From Oceanicaulis sp. HLUCCA04 (GTDB taxonomy: Bacteria > Pseudomonadota > Alphaproteobacteria > Caulobacterales > Maricaulaceae), in the NCBI GenBank assembly GCA_001314625.1, contig LJSH01000001.1:496001-560000 (forward strand): a stretch of 64,000 bases of DNA. Direction: 5' to 3'. Under the pieces are notes generated by a model. The model did no database searches, was not told the DNA's origin, and was given only the letters and a program-made list of their open reading frames with translations. This document shows, one piece after another, positions 9,355-21,386 of the stretch (position 1 is its first letter; each line of letters opens with the position of its first letter). The position numbers and the translations under genes are program-made.

Positions 9355-10092
9355 TCAGCCTTTCATCAGGCCAGGGAAGAAAACATCGCCCGCAGAGATA
9401 AGCCTGCGCGTACCGTCTGCCAGATCAAGCCGCAGTGCACCGTCGGGCATCAGGTCGGCAAACACGCCTTCCACCGTCTCGTTCTCCAGACGCGCCGTGG
9501 CCTTTTCGCCCAGCCCGTGCGCCCGCGCCAGCCACGCATCGCGCACCGGCGCGAAACCGCTGACCTGCCAGCGCTGAAGCCAGTTGTCAAAAAGGTGTGC
9601 CAGCCGCTCGCCGGCATGACGGGGATCAGGCTTCGTAACGTAAGCGGCCAGGCTGGTGGCCGGGCGCTCGGAATCGTCCGGGTGATGGGCGAGATTCACG
9701 CCAATCCCGGCCGCCAGCCAAAGCCCGCCGCCGGGCACGGCGCCCGATTCCAGCAAGATGCCGCACACCTTGCGCCCCTCGATCAGGACATCATTGGGCC
9801 ATTTCAGGCGCGGATCGAGACCGGGACTCAGCTCCTCGATCAGATCGGCAACGCTCAAGGCTGCCGCGAAAGACAGCCGCGCGGCATCACCCGCTTGTGT
9901 GTCGAGAACATAAAGCCCGGTGATGAAAAGATTGCCCGGCTGGCTGACCCATTCACGTCCGCGCCGCCCCCGGCCGGCGTCCTGGCGGTCTGCGCGGATC
10001 CAGACAGGGCCACGCTCGCCGGCAATTGCCCGGCGGCGGGCCTCTTCATTCGTGGAGTCCAGCTCGGCGTAGTGATCGACCCGAAGCGCCAT
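9355..10092 (-). CDS. birA: Biotin--[acetyl-CoA-carboxylase] ligase
   Basis: Attaches biotin to carboxylase carrier domains. At 245 residues this is a monofunctional ligase with no N-terminal DNA-binding domain, so it should not repress biotin genes. The biotinoyl-AMP loop is visible as 'DAGRGRRGREWVSQPGNLF' (about residues 36-54). The catalytic segment is 'LKWPNDVLIEGRKVCGILLE' (about 98-117). A short C-terminal SH3-like domain follows. The start codon lies directly after the nuoN stop, consistent with translational coupling in the nuoN-birA-coaX string. Confidence 0.94.
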   Translation of the reverse strand: MALRVDHYAELDSTNEEARRRAIAGERGPVWIRADRQDAGRGRRGREWVSQPGNLFITGLYVLDTQAGDAARLSFAAALSVADLIEELSPGLDPRLKWPNDVLIEGRKVCGILLESGAVPGGGLWLAAGIGVNLAHHPDDSERPATSLAAYVTKPDPRHAGERLAHLFDNWLQRWQVSGFAPVRDAWLARAHGLGEKATARLENETVEGVFADLMPDGALRLDLADGTRRLISAGDVFFPGLMKG

Positions 10093-11550
10093 CTAGCCGC
10101 CGATTGCCGAGCCCGCCTCGATGACGCGGTTGAGCATGAACGGCACCACCAGCAGCAGGCCGACCGTCGCGATGCCGGTGACGCGCGTAATCACGGCCAC
10201 GCTGGCAGGCGGATTGATGAACTCGCCGCCGGTTGGCTCATCAAACCAGACGCGTTTCAGAACCATCAGATAGTAAGCAATCGAAACGGCGGAAAACACA
10301 CCGGCGATCACCACCAGCCAGACAAGGCCCGCCTGCACGGCCGCGTAGAACACAAACAGCTTGCCGAAAAAGCCGACGAGGAATGGCATGCCGCCGATGG
10401 AAAGCAGAAGGCCGGTAAAGGCGAGTGCCAGACCAGGCCGGTTCCTGGACAGCCCGGCCAGATCCTCAATCCGCTCCACCATGCCTTCGGCGCGGCGCAT
10501 GGACAGGATCACCCCAAACGCACCGGCAACACCGATGACATAGAGCGTCATGTAGAGAAGTACCGCCCACACAGCGGCCTCGCTGCCAGCCGACAGGCCG
10601 ACCAGCGCGTAGCCGACATTGCCGATCGAGGAATAAGCCATCAGGCGCTTGATATTGGTTTGCAGGAGCGCACCGAACGCGCCGATGGCCATCGAAAGGA
10701 CGGCGAGCACAATCGTGATCTGTTGCCACTGATCGGCCATCGCCCCGAAGGGCTCCATCAGCACGCGGATGAGCAGAACCATCGCCGCCAGCTTCGGAGC
10801 GGTGGCGAAGAAAGCCGTTACCGGCGTCGGCGCGCCCTCATAGACGTCGGGCGTCCACATGTGGAACGGCGCGGCGGAAATCTTGAACGCGAGACCGGAC
10901 ACGACAAACACCATGCCGAAGATCAGGCCTATCGAGGGCGCCTCTGCGGCCAGTGCAATGGCGTTGAAATCGGTTGACCCGGCAAAGCCGTAGACCAGCG
11001 ACGCGCCGTAAAGCAACAGGCCCGAAGACAATGCGCCCAGCACGAAATATTTCAGGCCCGCTTCCGAGGCGCGAAGGCTGTCGCGGTTAAACGCGGCCAG
11101 AATGTAAAGCGCCAGTGATTGCAGCTCGAGGCCAAGATAAAGCGCGATCAGGTCACCGGCCGAGACCATCACCGACATGCCCAGCGTCGCCAGCAGGATC
11201 AGCACCGGATACTCGAACCTGGCCAGCCGTTCCGTCTGCAGATAATGCCCGGCAAGCACCAGCGCGATAGCGGCAGCCAGATAGATCACGGCCTTGGCGT
11301 AGAGCGAGAAACTGTCGAGCACGAACGCCCCGAAAAACGCCGTTCCGCCGCCTTGCGGAGCCAAGAACACCGCAACGCCCGCTGCCAGTATCAGAAGCGC
11401 CATCGCCGCCAGCGACACAAGACGCGCAGCGGCCTCCTCACCCTTGATGAAGACGCCCGCCAGCAAGAGTCCCATCGCACCGATGGCAAGCACCAGCTCG
11501 GGAATGATAAGGCTCAGATTGGCAAGGAGCGCGGTCGCGGTCATGGGCAT
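10093..11550 (-). CDS. nuoN: NADH-quinone oxidoreductase subunit N
   Basis: Membrane-arm, antiporter-like subunit of respiratory complex I, one of three thought to carry proton channels. About 485 residues with roughly 14 hydrophobic helices. The conserved buried charges sit in segments such as 'ALYLGLELQSLALYILAAF' and 'PFHMWTPDVYEGAPTPVTAFFA'. The start used is the ATG at 11550 (MPMTAT...), one codon after the TTG of the ORF track. A further in-frame ATG at 11544 is possible. It is the last nuo gene of the operon, 13 bp after nuoM, with birA directly downstream. Confidence 0.95.
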   Translation of the reverse strand: MPMTATALLANLSLIIPELVLAIGAMGLLLAGVFIKGEEAAARLVSLAAMALLILAAGVAVFLAPQGGGTAFFGAFVLDSFSLYAKAVIYLAAAIALVLAGHYLQTERLARFEYPVLILLATLGMSVMVSAGDLIALYLGLELQSLALYILAAFNRDSLRASEAGLKYFVLGALSSGLLLYGASLVYGFAGSTDFNAIALAAEAPSIGLIFGMVFVVSGLAFKISAAPFHMWTPDVYEGAPTPVTAFFATAPKLAAMVLLIRVLMEPFGAMADQWQQITIVLAVLSMAIGAFGALLQTNIKRLMAYSSIGNVGYALVGLSAGSEAAVWAVLLYMTLYVIGVAGAFGVILSMRRAEGMVERIEDLAGLSRNRPGLALAFTGLLLSIGGMPFLVGFFGKLFVFYAAVQAGLVWLVVIAGVFSAVSIAYYLMVLKRVWFDEPTGGEFINPPASVAVITRVTGIATVGLLLVVPFMLNRVIEAGSAIGG

Positions 11551-11563
11551 CAAGCCTTGAAGA

Positions 11564-13078
11564 TTACGGGTTGGCGGAGGCGGCCAGCGCCCCCTGGTAT
11601 TGCGAGATGAGCGCCTCGACAGAGGCCGTCGTGATGTCGGTGATCGGTGTGGTGAAGAAGCCCAGCCAGATGGCGAGGAATGCCAGCACGCTCAGGTTTA
11701 TCCATTCACGCCAGTCCAGATCGGTGGCCGAATCCAGCTTCGGGTTCGTCATCTCGCCGAACACGACCTTCTTGTAGAGGGTCAGCATGTAGACCGCCGA
11801 GACGATCACGCCGAAAGCGGCGCCGAAGGCCACGCGCGGATCATACTCGAACGCGCCCATCATGGTCATGATCTCGCCGACAAAGCCGGACGTGCCGGGC
11901 AAGCCGACATTGGCCATGGTGAAGAGCGCGAAGAAGGCCGCATAGACCGGCATTTTGTGAACCAGGCCGCCATAGAAAGCGATGTCGCGCGTGTGGAAGC
12001 GGTCATAGATGACGCCTACACACAGGAAGAGCGCGCCAGAGATCACCCCGTGCGAGAGCATCTGAAAGATCGCCCCCTGCACACCCAGCGCGTTCATTGT
12101 GAACAGGCCCATCGTCACAAAGCCCATATGGGCGACGGACGAGTAGGCGATCAGCTTCTTGATATCAGTCTGCCGGAAGGCGACCAGCGAGGTGTAGATG
12201 ATCGCGATGATGGAGAGCACCATCACCATCGGCGCGAAATACGCGCTGGCATCGGGGAACATCGGCAGCGAAAAGCGCAGGAAGCCATAGCCGCCAAGTT
12301 TCAACAGGATACCGGCCAGTATCACCGAACCAGCCGTCGGCGCTTCCACGTGGGCGTCCGGCAGCCAGGTATGGACCGGCCACATCGGCATTTTCACGGC
12401 GAAAGAGGCAAAGAAGGCCAGCCACAGCCATGTCTGCGCATCGCGCAGGAACTCATGCTCCAGCAGGACGGTGATGTCTGTCGTACCGGCGACGACAAAC
12501 ATGTAGATCATCGCCACCAGCATCAGCACCGAGCCGAGGAAGGTGTAGAGGAAGAATTTGAAGGCCGCATAGATGCGGTTGGCCCCGCCCCACACCCCGA
12601 TGATCAGGAACATCGGGATCAGCGAGCCTTCAAAGAAGATGTAGAACAGGACCAGGTCGAGCGCGCAGAAAATGCCGATGACCAGCGCTTCGAGCAGCAG
12701 AAAAGCGGCCATGTAGTCGGCCACGCGCTTTTCTAGCTTCCAGCTGGCCAGAATACAAATGGGAAGAAGGAAGGCTGTCAGCAGCACGAACAGGACCGAC
12801 AGGCCATCAACCCCCATGCGGTAATTGATACCCATCGCCGACAGCCACTCGGCCGATTCCACGAACTGGAAGCCGGGCTGGGCGGTGTCGAATTCGAACA
12901 CTAGCAGAATGGAAAGCGCAAACACGAACAGCGAGACAAACAGCGCCACGCCGCGCGCATTACGGTCGAGCGCCGGGCGGTCTTCGGTGCGCATCAGCGC
13001 GCGCAGGACCAGTATCGCCACAGCGCCCAACGCAGGCAGGAAGGTCAGCGCAGAAAGGATGGGCAGTTGTCCCAGCAT
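11564..13078 (-). CDS. nuoM: NADH-quinone oxidoreductase subunit M
   Basis: Second antiporter-like membrane subunit of complex I, 504 residues and about 14 helices. Family segments include '[20 protein letters not shown]'-type sequence (here '[18 protein letters not shown]'), '[23 protein letters not shown]' and '[15 protein letters not shown]'. The channel Glu and Lys residues sit in these segments. It begins 2 bp after the nuoL stop. No truncation is seen. Confidence 0.96.
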   Translation of the reverse strand: MLGQLPILSALTFLPALGAVAILVLRALMRTEDRPALDRNARGVALFVSLFVFALSILLVFEFDTAQPGFQFVESAEWLSAMGINYRMGVDGLSVLFVLLTAFLLPICILASWKLEKRVADYMAAFLLLEALVIGIFCALDLVLFYIFFEGSLIPMFLIIGVWGGANRIYAAFKFFLYTFLGSVLMLVAMIYMFVVAGTTDITVLLEHEFLRDAQTWLWLAFFASFAVKMPMWPVHTWLPDAHVEAPTAGSVILAGILLKLGGYGFLRFSLPMFPDASAYFAPMVMVLSIIAIIYTSLVAFRQTDIKKLIAYSSVAHMGFVTMGLFTMNALGVQGAIFQMLSHGVISGALFLCVGVIYDRFHTRDIAFYGGLVHKMPVYAAFFALFTMANVGLPGTSGFVGEIMTMMGAFEYDPRVAFGAAFGVIVSAVYMLTLYKKVVFGEMTNPKLDSATDLDWREWINLSVLAFLAIWLGFFTTPITDITTASVEALISQYQGALAASANP

Positions 13079-13080
13079 GC

Positions 13081-15054
<1,974 letters not shown>

Positions 15055-15064
15055 GTTAGCCGCT

Positions 15065-15376
15065 CTAGCCCTTCATCAGATTGACGCCCTCAACCGCGAT
15101 ATCACCGCGGTTGCGGAAGAAGACGACGAGGATGGCAAGGCCGACAGCAGCTTCAGCCGCTGCGACCGTTAGGATCAGCATGGCAAAGACCTGCCCGGTC
15201 ATGTCGCCAAGATGGGCCGAGAACGCGACCATGTTCACGTTCACCGCCAGCAGGATCAGCTCGATCGACATCAGGAGGATGATGACGTTCTTGCGGTTCA
15301 CGAAAATGCCGAACACCCCGATGGTGAACAGGATCGCCGCCAGTGTCAGATAATGTCCCAGACCAATCTCGAGCAT
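15065..15376 (-). CDS. nuoK: NADH-quinone oxidoreductase subunit K
   Basis: Small membrane subunit of complex I, 103 residues with three helices, homologous to mitochondrial ND4L and MrpC. The expected conserved glutamates lie in '[15 protein letters not shown]' (helix 2) and '[16 protein letters not shown]' (helix 3). It starts at the stop codon of nuoJ with a 1-bp overlap. Confidence 0.95.
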   Translation of the reverse strand: MLEIGLGHYLTLAAILFTIGVFGIFVNRKNVIILLMSIELILLAVNVNMVAFSAHLGDMTGQVFAMLILTVAAAEAAVGLAILVVFFRNRGDIAVEGVNLMKG

Positions 15377-15984
15377 TAGCCGATCCCCTCGCCTGATTTC
15401 ACATCGACCATCTCGACGCCATCTTCCCGGGTTCGCTGGACCTGACGGGCGATGTTCTGGCGGCGCACACCTTCGCGGTGACGCAGCGTCAGGACGATGG
15501 CCCCGATCATCGCCACCAGCAGGACGAGGCCGGCCAGCTGGAAGAAGAAGACATAACGGTCATAGAGAATGGCCCCGAGCGCCTCGGCATTGGCCATGTC
15601 CGCCGGCACGGGCGATTGCAGCGCAGCGCCTGCGGTGTCGGACACCACCCAGGTCACGCCCGTCAGCGACAGGATGCCCACCAGCGCCAGCGCCACCACG
15701 CCGCCAAGCGGCAGATAATTGAGGAAGCCCTCTTTGAGCGCGGCAAAATCCACGTCGAGCATCATGACGACGAAAAGGAAGAGCACCGCCACCGCGCCGA
15801 CATAGACAATCACCAGCAGCATGGCGAGGAACTCGGCGCCCAGCATGACGAACAGGCCCGCCGCCGAGAAGAAGGTCAGGATTAGGAACAGCACCGCGCG
15901 CACAGGATTGCGCGCCGCGACCACCATGAAGGCGGAGATAACAGCCGTCGCTGCCAGAATGTAAAACGCCGCTGCCTGCAGCAT
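15376..15984 (-). CDS. nuoJ: NADH-quinone oxidoreductase subunit J
   Basis: Membrane subunit of complex I homologous to ND6, 202 residues with five helices. The conserved helix 3 is '[27 protein letters not shown]', containing the pi-bulge region implicated in coupling. The polar C-terminus (about residues 165-202) is cytoplasmic. A 102-bp gap that lacks an ORF separates it from nuoI upstream. That is the largest break between adjacent nuo genes and contains only a weak GC hairpin. Confidence 0.95.
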   Translation of the reverse strand: MLQAAAFYILAATAVISAFMVVAARNPVRAVLFLILTFFSAAGLFVMLGAEFLAMLLVIVYVGAVAVLFLFVVMMLDVDFAALKEGFLNYLPLGGVVALALVGILSLTGVTWVVSDTAGAALQSPVPADMANAEALGAILYDRYVFFFQLAGLVLLVAMIGAIVLTLRHREGVRRQNIARQVQRTREDGVEMVDVKSGEGIG

Positions 15985-16086
15985 GGTCCCCCCTTGGGCC
16001 CCAACGGGCTGTGGGCTGTCTGGTCAATTGAAGCGCCGGAAAGGCTTTCCGGGCCGGGCTAGTATGAGTCGGGCGCCGTTCTAGCG

Positions 16087-16575
16087 TTACCTATACCGGG
16101 CGTCGAGTTCGAGATTGCGGGCAATTTCACGTTCCCAGCGGTCCCCGTTCTCCAGAAGCTTGTTCTTGTCGAAATACAGTTCTTCGCGCGTCTCCGTCGC
16201 GTATTCGAAATTCGGGCCTTCCACGATGGCATCGACCGGGCAGGCTTCCTCGCAGAAGCCGCAATAGATGCATTTGACCATGTCGATATCGTAGCGCGTC
16301 GTGCGGCGTGAGCCGTCTTCGCGCGGTTCAGCCTCGATGGTGATCGCCTGCGCCGGGCAGACCGCCTCGCACAGCTTGCAGGCAATGCAACGCTCTTCGC
16401 CATTGGCATAGCGGCGCAGCGCATGCTGGCCACGGAAGCGGGGCGACAGCCGCCCCTTCTCGAACGGATAGTTCACTGTCGGCTTCGGCGTGAAAAGCTG
16501 GCGCATGCCGAGACCGAAAGCGCCCCAGAAATCCATCAGGGCGGCTCCGCGCAGGGTTTGGGCGATACGGCTCAT
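16087..16575 (-). CDS. nuoI: NADH-quinone oxidoreductase subunit I (two 4Fe-4S clusters)
   Basis: Peripheral-arm subunit of complex I carrying clusters N6a and N6b, 162 residues. The two ferredoxin motifs are '[12 protein letters not shown]' (about residue 63) and '[12 protein letters not shown]' (about 102), each followed by a Pro. An N-terminal amphipathic segment docks to the membrane arm. The protein matches the mitochondrial TYKY subunit over its length. It lies 9 bp after nuoH. Confidence 0.96.
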   Translation of the reverse strand: MSRIAQTLRGAALMDFWGAFGLGMRQLFTPKPTVNYPFEKGRLSPRFRGQHALRRYANGEERCIACKLCEAVCPAQAITIEAEPREDGSRRTTRYDIDMVKCIYCGFCEEACPVDAIVEGPNFEYATETREELYFDKNKLLENGDRWEREIARNLELDARYR

Positions 16576-16584
16576 GGGTGTGTC

Positions 16585-17637
16585 CTAGCTTGCATTCGAG
16601 TAGACGACGATGGCGCCCATCACGGCGACCGCAACCAGCGAGGTCGGCAGGAAGATTTTCCAGCCCAGACGCATCAGCTGGTCATAGCGGTAGCGGGGCA
16701 CGAGTGCCTTCACCATGGCGAACATGAAGAACAGGGCGAGCACTTTGAGCGCGAACCAGAAGACCGGCGGTATCCAGGTGAACGGCGCAACATCAAACGG
16801 CGCATGCCAGCCGCCCAGGAACAATACCGTCATCAGCGAGCACATCAGCACGATGTTGAGATATTCGCCGATCATGAACAGCAGGTAGGGCGTGGAGGAG
16901 TATTCCACCTGATAGCCCGCCACCAGCTCGGATTCCGCTTCCGGCAGGTCGAAGGGCGGCCGGTTAGTCTCTGCCAGCGCCGAGATGAAGAAGATCACGA
17001 ACATCGGAATGGTGATCACGAAGACCGGCCAGGGCAGCAGATCGAACGACAGCACGTGCCAGTTCCAGAAGCCGCCCGATTGCGCCACCACGATCTCGGA
17101 AAGATTCATCGTGCCGGCCATCAGGAGAACGGTGACAATCACGAAACCGATGGAGACTTCATAGGAGACCATCTGCGCGGCCGAGCGCAGCGCGCCCAGA
17201 AACGGATATTTCGAGTTGGATGCCCAGCCGCCAATAATGATGCCGTACACGCCCAGCGAGGAAATCGCGAACAGGAAAAGAATGCCGACATTAATGTCGG
17301 AAATCACCCAGCCCGGCGCGACCGGGATCACCGCCCAGGCAATGAAGGCCAGCGTGAAGGTTATCAGCGGCGCGAGAATAAACAGCGGACGGTCCGCCCC
17401 CGCCGGAATGACGATTTCCTTCAGTACGAATTTCAGGAAGTCGGCGAAGGATTGCAGCAGACCGAATGCGCCGACCACGTTGGGACCTTTGCGCATCTGT
17501 ACCGCTGCCCAGACCTTGCGGTCCATCAGCAGCAGGAAAGCCAGCGACAGGAGTAGTACGACCATGAAGGCCAGGATCTGGCCCACCGCCAGCGCCGTTC
17601 CCCAGACCGGACCGAATTCGGTGACGAAATCGTTCAT
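16585..17637 (-). CDS. nuoH: NADH-quinone oxidoreductase subunit H
   Basis: Membrane subunit of complex I next to the quinone-binding cavity, homologous to ND1. 350 residues and eight or nine helices. Conserved loops are '[27 protein letters not shown]' near the N-terminus and '[21 protein letters not shown]' with the charge cluster of the E-channel. It follows nuoG by 6 bp. Confidence 0.96.
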   Translation of the reverse strand: MNDFVTEFGPVWGTALAVGQILAFMVVLLLSLAFLLLMDRKVWAAVQMRKGPNVVGAFGLLQSFADFLKFVLKEIVIPAGADRPLFILAPLITFTLAFIAWAVIPVAPGWVISDINVGILFLFAISSLGVYGIIIGGWASNSKYPFLGALRSAAQMVSYEVSIGFVIVTVLLMAGTMNLSEIVVAQSGGFWNWHVLSFDLLPWPVFVITIPMFVIFFISALAETNRPPFDLPEAESELVAGYQVEYSSTPYLLFMIGEYLNIVLMCSLMTVLFLGGWHAPFDVAPFTWIPPVFWFALKVLALFFMFAMVKALVPRYRYDQLMRLGWKIFLPTSLVAVAVMGAIVVYSNAS

Positions 17638-17643
17638 CAGCCC

Positions 17644-19755
17644 CTACTCCGCTGCCTGCAGCGTGGTGCGCGCAGCTCTCGCCGCAGCCGAACACTCCGC
17701 CATGGTTTTCGACGCCCGCGCTATGGCGTTCGTCAGATAGAAATCGCTAACGCCGCTGGTGAAGGGTTCGTCCGACACGTCGCCGGCTTCACCGAGCGTG
17801 GCAGGGTCAAAGCTGGCCGAAGCTTCAGCCCCAGGCGCGTGATCGATCTGGCCGAAGCTCTCGATTTCCTCGATCAGTTTTGCGCGCAGCGCATTCAGGC
17901 TGTCATAGGGAAGCGTCTGGTTCAGACGCGCTGACAGCGCGCGGAAGATCGCCCAGTCCTCTTTCGCCTCACCTTTCGGGAAAACGGCGCGCTCGGCGAT
18001 TTGCGTGCGCCCTTCCGTATTCACGTAAAGTCCAGGCTTTTCGGTGTAAGCCGCTGATGGCAATATAAGATCGGCGCGCATGGCACCGGCATCGCCGTGA
18101 TGGCCAACATAGATCACGAAGGCCTTGCCAAGCTTGGCGGTGTCGATCTCGTCCGCGCCCAGCAGGACCAGTGTTTCCAGCTCGCCCTTACCGGCCCCGT
18201 CCAGAATGGCTGTGGTGTCGCGTCCGCCCTCACCCGGAATAAAGCCCAGGTCGAGGCCGCCAACGCGGCTGGCGGCTGTGTGCAGGACGCAGAAGCCGTT
18301 CCAGCCTGCACGTACCACGCCCGCCGCCTTGGCCAGTTCACCAGCCGCACGCAGCACCTGCGCGCCGTCTGCGCGGGCGGTCGCGCCGCTGCCCAGAATG
18401 ATGATCGGGTTCTTGGCGTCTTTGAGCGTCTTGATGAAGCCTGAGCGCTTCTTGGCGAGCGCGCCAATCGCGTCCGGCCCGCTGCCCAGATGCGCGTAGG
18501 GATAGGTCAGGTCAACCGCCTCGCCGATCATCGCGACGTCCAGCTTGCCATTAAGCCAGCGCTGGCGGATGCGGGCATTGAGCACCGGCGCATCCATGCG
18601 CGGATTGGCGCCGATGAACAGGATCGCGTCGGCCTTGTCGATACCGGCAATCGTGGCGTTGAACAGATAACCTTCGCGCGGCCCGCCACCGAGTTTCGAA
18701 CCATCCTGACGGCAGTCGAGCGAGGTCACGCCGAGCGCATCAAACAGGTCTTTGGCAGCTTTCAGGCCCTCGGCGTCATTGAGGTCACCGGCGATCACAC
18801 CGATTTTCGACGCGTCACCAGAGAGCTTTTCTGCCGCGACGGTGAGCGCCTCGTCCCAGCCAATGGCGGTCAGCTTGCCATCTTTACGCACATAGGGCTT
18901 GTCGAGGCGCTGGCGGGACAGACCATCCCACACAAAGCGGGTCTTGTCGGAAATCCACTCCTCGTTCACGCCTTCATGGATACGCGGCAGGATCCGCAAG
19001 ACTGCGCCGGAACGGCTGTCCACGCGGATATTGGCGCCCAGCGCATCCATCACATCGATGGTCTCGGTGCGGGTCAGCTCCCACGGGCGCGCATTGAAGG
19101 CGTAGGGGCGCGAGGTGAGCGCGCCGACCGGGCACAGATCGATGACATTGCCGGAAAGCTCCGACGTCATGGACTGCTCCAGATAGGTCGTGATCTCCAT
19201 GTCTTCGCCGCGCCCGATGGCGCCGACTTCGGGGACACCGGCAATCTCGGTGGCAAAGCGCACGCAGCGCGTACACTGGATGCAGCGCGTCATCACGGTC
19301 TTGATGAGCGGACCCATGTATTTGTCTTCAACCGCGCGCTTGTTCTCGCCATAGCGCGAGCCCGCGCGGCCATACATGAGCGACTGGTCCTGCAGATCGC
19401 ATTCACCGCCCTGGTCACAGATCGGGCAATCGAGCGGATGGTTGATGAGCAGGAACTCCATCACCCCTTCGCGCGCCTTTTTCACTAGCGGAGAGAGAGT
19501 GCGCATGGCAGGCGGCTCGCCATTGGGGCCGCCACGCATGTCACGCACCAGAAAGGCGCAAGACGCCACGGGCTTGGGCGCGCCGACCAGCTCGACCAGG
19601 CACATGCGACAATTACCGGCCACCGACAGGCGCTCGTGATAGCAGAAACGCGGAATCTCGCGGCCTGCCGCCTCGGCAGCCTGCAGCAGGTTATAATCCT
19701 GCGGGACGGTGACTTCCTCGCCGTCAATGATGATGGTGCGCGTATTCTCGCTCAT
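17644..19755 (-). CDS. nuoG: NADH-quinone oxidoreductase subunit G
   Basis: Largest peripheral subunit of complex I, 703 residues. The N-terminal 2Fe-2S ferredoxin domain has its cysteines in 'RFCYHERLSVAGNCRMC'. The His-Cys3 cluster is in 'HPLDCPICDQGGECDLQ' and the 4Fe-4S cluster in 'TRCIQCTRCVRF'. A molybdopterin-oxidoreductase-like domain without cofactor function follows. The ATG at 19755 is preferred over the TTG of the ORF track because GGAG lies 8 bases upstream. A YCII-like gene lies between it and nuoF. Confidence 0.96.
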   Translation of the reverse strand: MSENTRTIIIDGEEVTVPQDYNLLQAAEAAGREIPRFCYHERLSVAGNCRMCLVELVGAPKPVASCAFLVRDMRGGPNGEPPAMRTLSPLVKKAREGVMEFLLINHPLDCPICDQGGECDLQDQSLMYGRAGSRYGENKRAVEDKYMGPLIKTVMTRCIQCTRCVRFATEIAGVPEVGAIGRGEDMEITTYLEQSMTSELSGNVIDLCPVGALTSRPYAFNARPWELTRTETIDVMDALGANIRVDSRSGAVLRILPRIHEGVNEEWISDKTRFVWDGLSRQRLDKPYVRKDGKLTAIGWDEALTVAAEKLSGDASKIGVIAGDLNDAEGLKAAKDLFDALGVTSLDCRQDGSKLGGGPREGYLFNATIAGIDKADAILFIGANPRMDAPVLNARIRQRWLNGKLDVAMIGEAVDLTYPYAHLGSGPDAIGALAKKRSGFIKTLKDAKNPIIILGSGATARADGAQVLRAAGELAKAAGVVRAGWNGFCVLHTAASRVGGLDLGFIPGEGGRDTTAILDGAGKGELETLVLLGADEIDTAKLGKAFVIYVGHHGDAGAMRADLILPSAAYTEKPGLYVNTEGRTQIAERAVFPKGEAKEDWAIFRALSARLNQTLPYDSLNALRAKLIEEIESFGQIDHAPGAEASASFDPATLGEAGDVSDEPFTSGVSDFYLTNAIARASKTMAECSAAARAARTTLQAAE

Positions 19756-19783
19756 CAAACCTGCTCCACGGCCCGTTCGGGCT

Positions 19784-20080
19784 TCAAACTTTCGTCAGGG
19801 CGCCGTCGCCCACTACGGTTGTCCATTCACGCACGTGCCAGTTGGCGATCAGCCCGTTCTTCACATACGGGTCCTCGTTCGCAAACCGCTCGGCAACGCT
19901 TTTGTCTTCACCCTTGAACACCAGCACCGCGCCATCGGGCGGATCGGCCAAGGCACCCGCCAGCACAAGCTCGCCGCGCGCCTGAAACTCGCGGGCAAGG
20001 TTGAGGTGTACCGAGCGGAACTCGCCCCGGCGCTCCATATAGTCGGGCGCGGTCTCGTAGAAGAGGATGAAGTGTTTCAT
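19784..20080 (-). CDS. YCII-family protein embedded in nuo operon
   Basis: Predicted 98-residue soluble protein of the YCII (ferredoxin-like fold) family, whose biochemical role is mostly unknown. It starts 'MKHFILFYE' and has the family His ('FRSVHLNLAREF') and Asp ('NEDPYVKNGL') plus the final 'WHVREW' strand. I took the ATG at 20080, 9 codons inside the ORF-track start, because the longer version overlaps the nuoF 3' end and GGAG lies correctly before this ATG. It lies between nuoF (5 bp away) and nuoG (28 bp away) on the same strand, so it is probably expressed with complex I. A role in complex I is conjecture. Confidence 0.8.
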   Translation of the reverse strand: MKHFILFYETAPDYMERRGEFRSVHLNLAREFQARGELVLAGALADPPDGAVLVFKGEDKSVAERFANEDPYVKNGLIANWHVREWTTVVGDGALTKV

Positions 20081-20084
20081 CGCC

Positions 20085-21386
20085 CTACTCCGCTGCGACC
20101 GGAACAAACACCGGCTTGCCGGCGCGGTAATTATTGATCCGGTCCTCGATCTCGTGGCGGAAATGGCGGATCAGGCCCTGTACCGGCCAGGCCGCCGCAT
20201 CGCCCAGCGCGCAGATCGTGTGGCCTTCGACCTGACTGGCGACGTCCAGCAGATCATCAATCTCGGAGGTTTCCGCCTCGCCGCGCGCCATGCGCTCCAG
20301 CACGCGCCACATCCAGCCCGTGCCCTCGCGGCACGGTGTGCACTGGCCGCAGCTTTCGTGCTTGTAGAAATAGCTGATGCGGGCAATCGCCTTCACCACA
20401 TCGGTGGAGTTGTCCATCACGATGACGGCGGCTGTGCCCAGACCCGATTTCACATCACGCAGCGCGTCAAAATCCATCAGCACATCGTCGCAAATGTCTT
20501 TCGGGATCAGCGGCACGGACGAGCCGCCCGGAATGACGGCCTTGAGATTATCCCAGCCGCCGCGCACGCCGCCCGCATAGGTGTCGATCAGCTTTTTGAG
20601 CGGGATCGACATCGCTTCTTCCACGTTGCACGGCGCATTCACATGGCCGGAGATGGAGAAAATCTTGGTGCCCGAATTATTCGGACGGCCGAACTGCAGG
20701 AACCACTCCTTGCCCCGGCGTAGAATGGTCGGCGCAACGGCGATGGATTCCACATTGTTCACCGTGGTGGGGCAGCCATAGAGGCCCGCGCCGGCCGGGA
20801 ATGGCGGCTTCATGCGCGGCTGGCCCTTCTTGCCCTCGAGGCTTTCCAGCAAGGCCGTTTCCTCGCCGCATATATACGCGCCCGCGCCGTGATGGATGTA
20901 AACGTCGAAATCCCAGCCGTTCACATTGTCCTTGCCGATGAGTTTCGCCTCATAGGCCTCGGCGACAGCGGCTTCCATGCGCTCGCGCTCATGCACGTAT
21001 TCACCGCGCAGATAGATGTAGCAGGCATGGGCCTGCATCGCGAAACTGGCGATAAGGCAGCCTTCGATGAGGTGATGGGGATCATTGCGCATGATCTCCC
21101 GGTCCTTGCACGTGCCCGGCTCGGACTCGTCGGCATTGACCACGAGATAGTGCGGGCGCGCGCCGACTTCCTTGGGCATGAAGGACCATTTCAGGCCCGT
21201 GGGGAAGCCCGCCCCGCCGCGTCCACGCAGGCCCGAGCCTTTCATCTCGTCGATGATCCAGTCGCGGCCCTGCTGCAGGATTTCCGCCGTGCCATTCCAG
21301 CAGCCGCGCTTCTTCGCGCCCTCCAGGCGCCAGTCATGGCGGCCATAGAGATTGGTGAAAATCCGGTCTTTATCGTGAAGAAGCAT
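20085..21386 (-). CDS. nuoF: NADH-quinone oxidoreductase subunit F (NADH- and FMN-binding)
   Basis: The NADH dehydrogenase subunit of complex I, 433 residues. The Gly-rich FMN/NADH site '[20 protein letters not shown]' is at about residues 53-72. '[19 protein letters not shown]' binds NADH. The 4Fe-4S cluster N3 ligands are in '[14 protein letters not shown]' with a later Cys ('HTICALGDA'). It overlaps nuoE by 1 bp upstream and runs to within 5 bp of the YCII gene. Confidence 0.96.
   Translation of the reverse strand: MLLHDKDRIFTNLYGRHDWRLEGAKKRGCWNGTAEILQQGRDWIIDEMKGSGLRGRGGAGFPTGLKWSFMPKEVGARPHYLVVNADESEPGTCKDREIMRNDPHHLIEGCLIASFAMQAHACYIYLRGEYVHERERMEAAVAEAYEAKLIGKDNVNGWDFDVYIHHGAGAYICGEETALLESLEGKKGQPRMKPPFPAGAGLYGCPTTVNNVESIAVAPTILRRGKEWFLQFGRPNNSGTKIFSISGHVNAPCNVEEAMSIPLKKLIDTYAGGVRGGWDNLKAVIPGGSSVPLIPKDICDDVLMDFDALRDVKSGLGTAAVIVMDNSTDVVKAIARISYFYKHESCGQCTPCREGTGWMWRVLERMARGEAETSEIDDLLDVASQVEGHTICALGDAAAWPVQGLIRHFRHEIEDRINNYRAGKPVFVPVAAE

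Noticed and set aside
8653-10977. 774-aa plus-strand ORF
   Set aside because: Runs antisense across coaX, birA and nuoN; shadow frame.
15985-16086. GC hairpin in the nuoJ/nuoI gap as a terminator
   Set aside because: Short imperfect stem and no T run; downstream nuo genes must be expressed.
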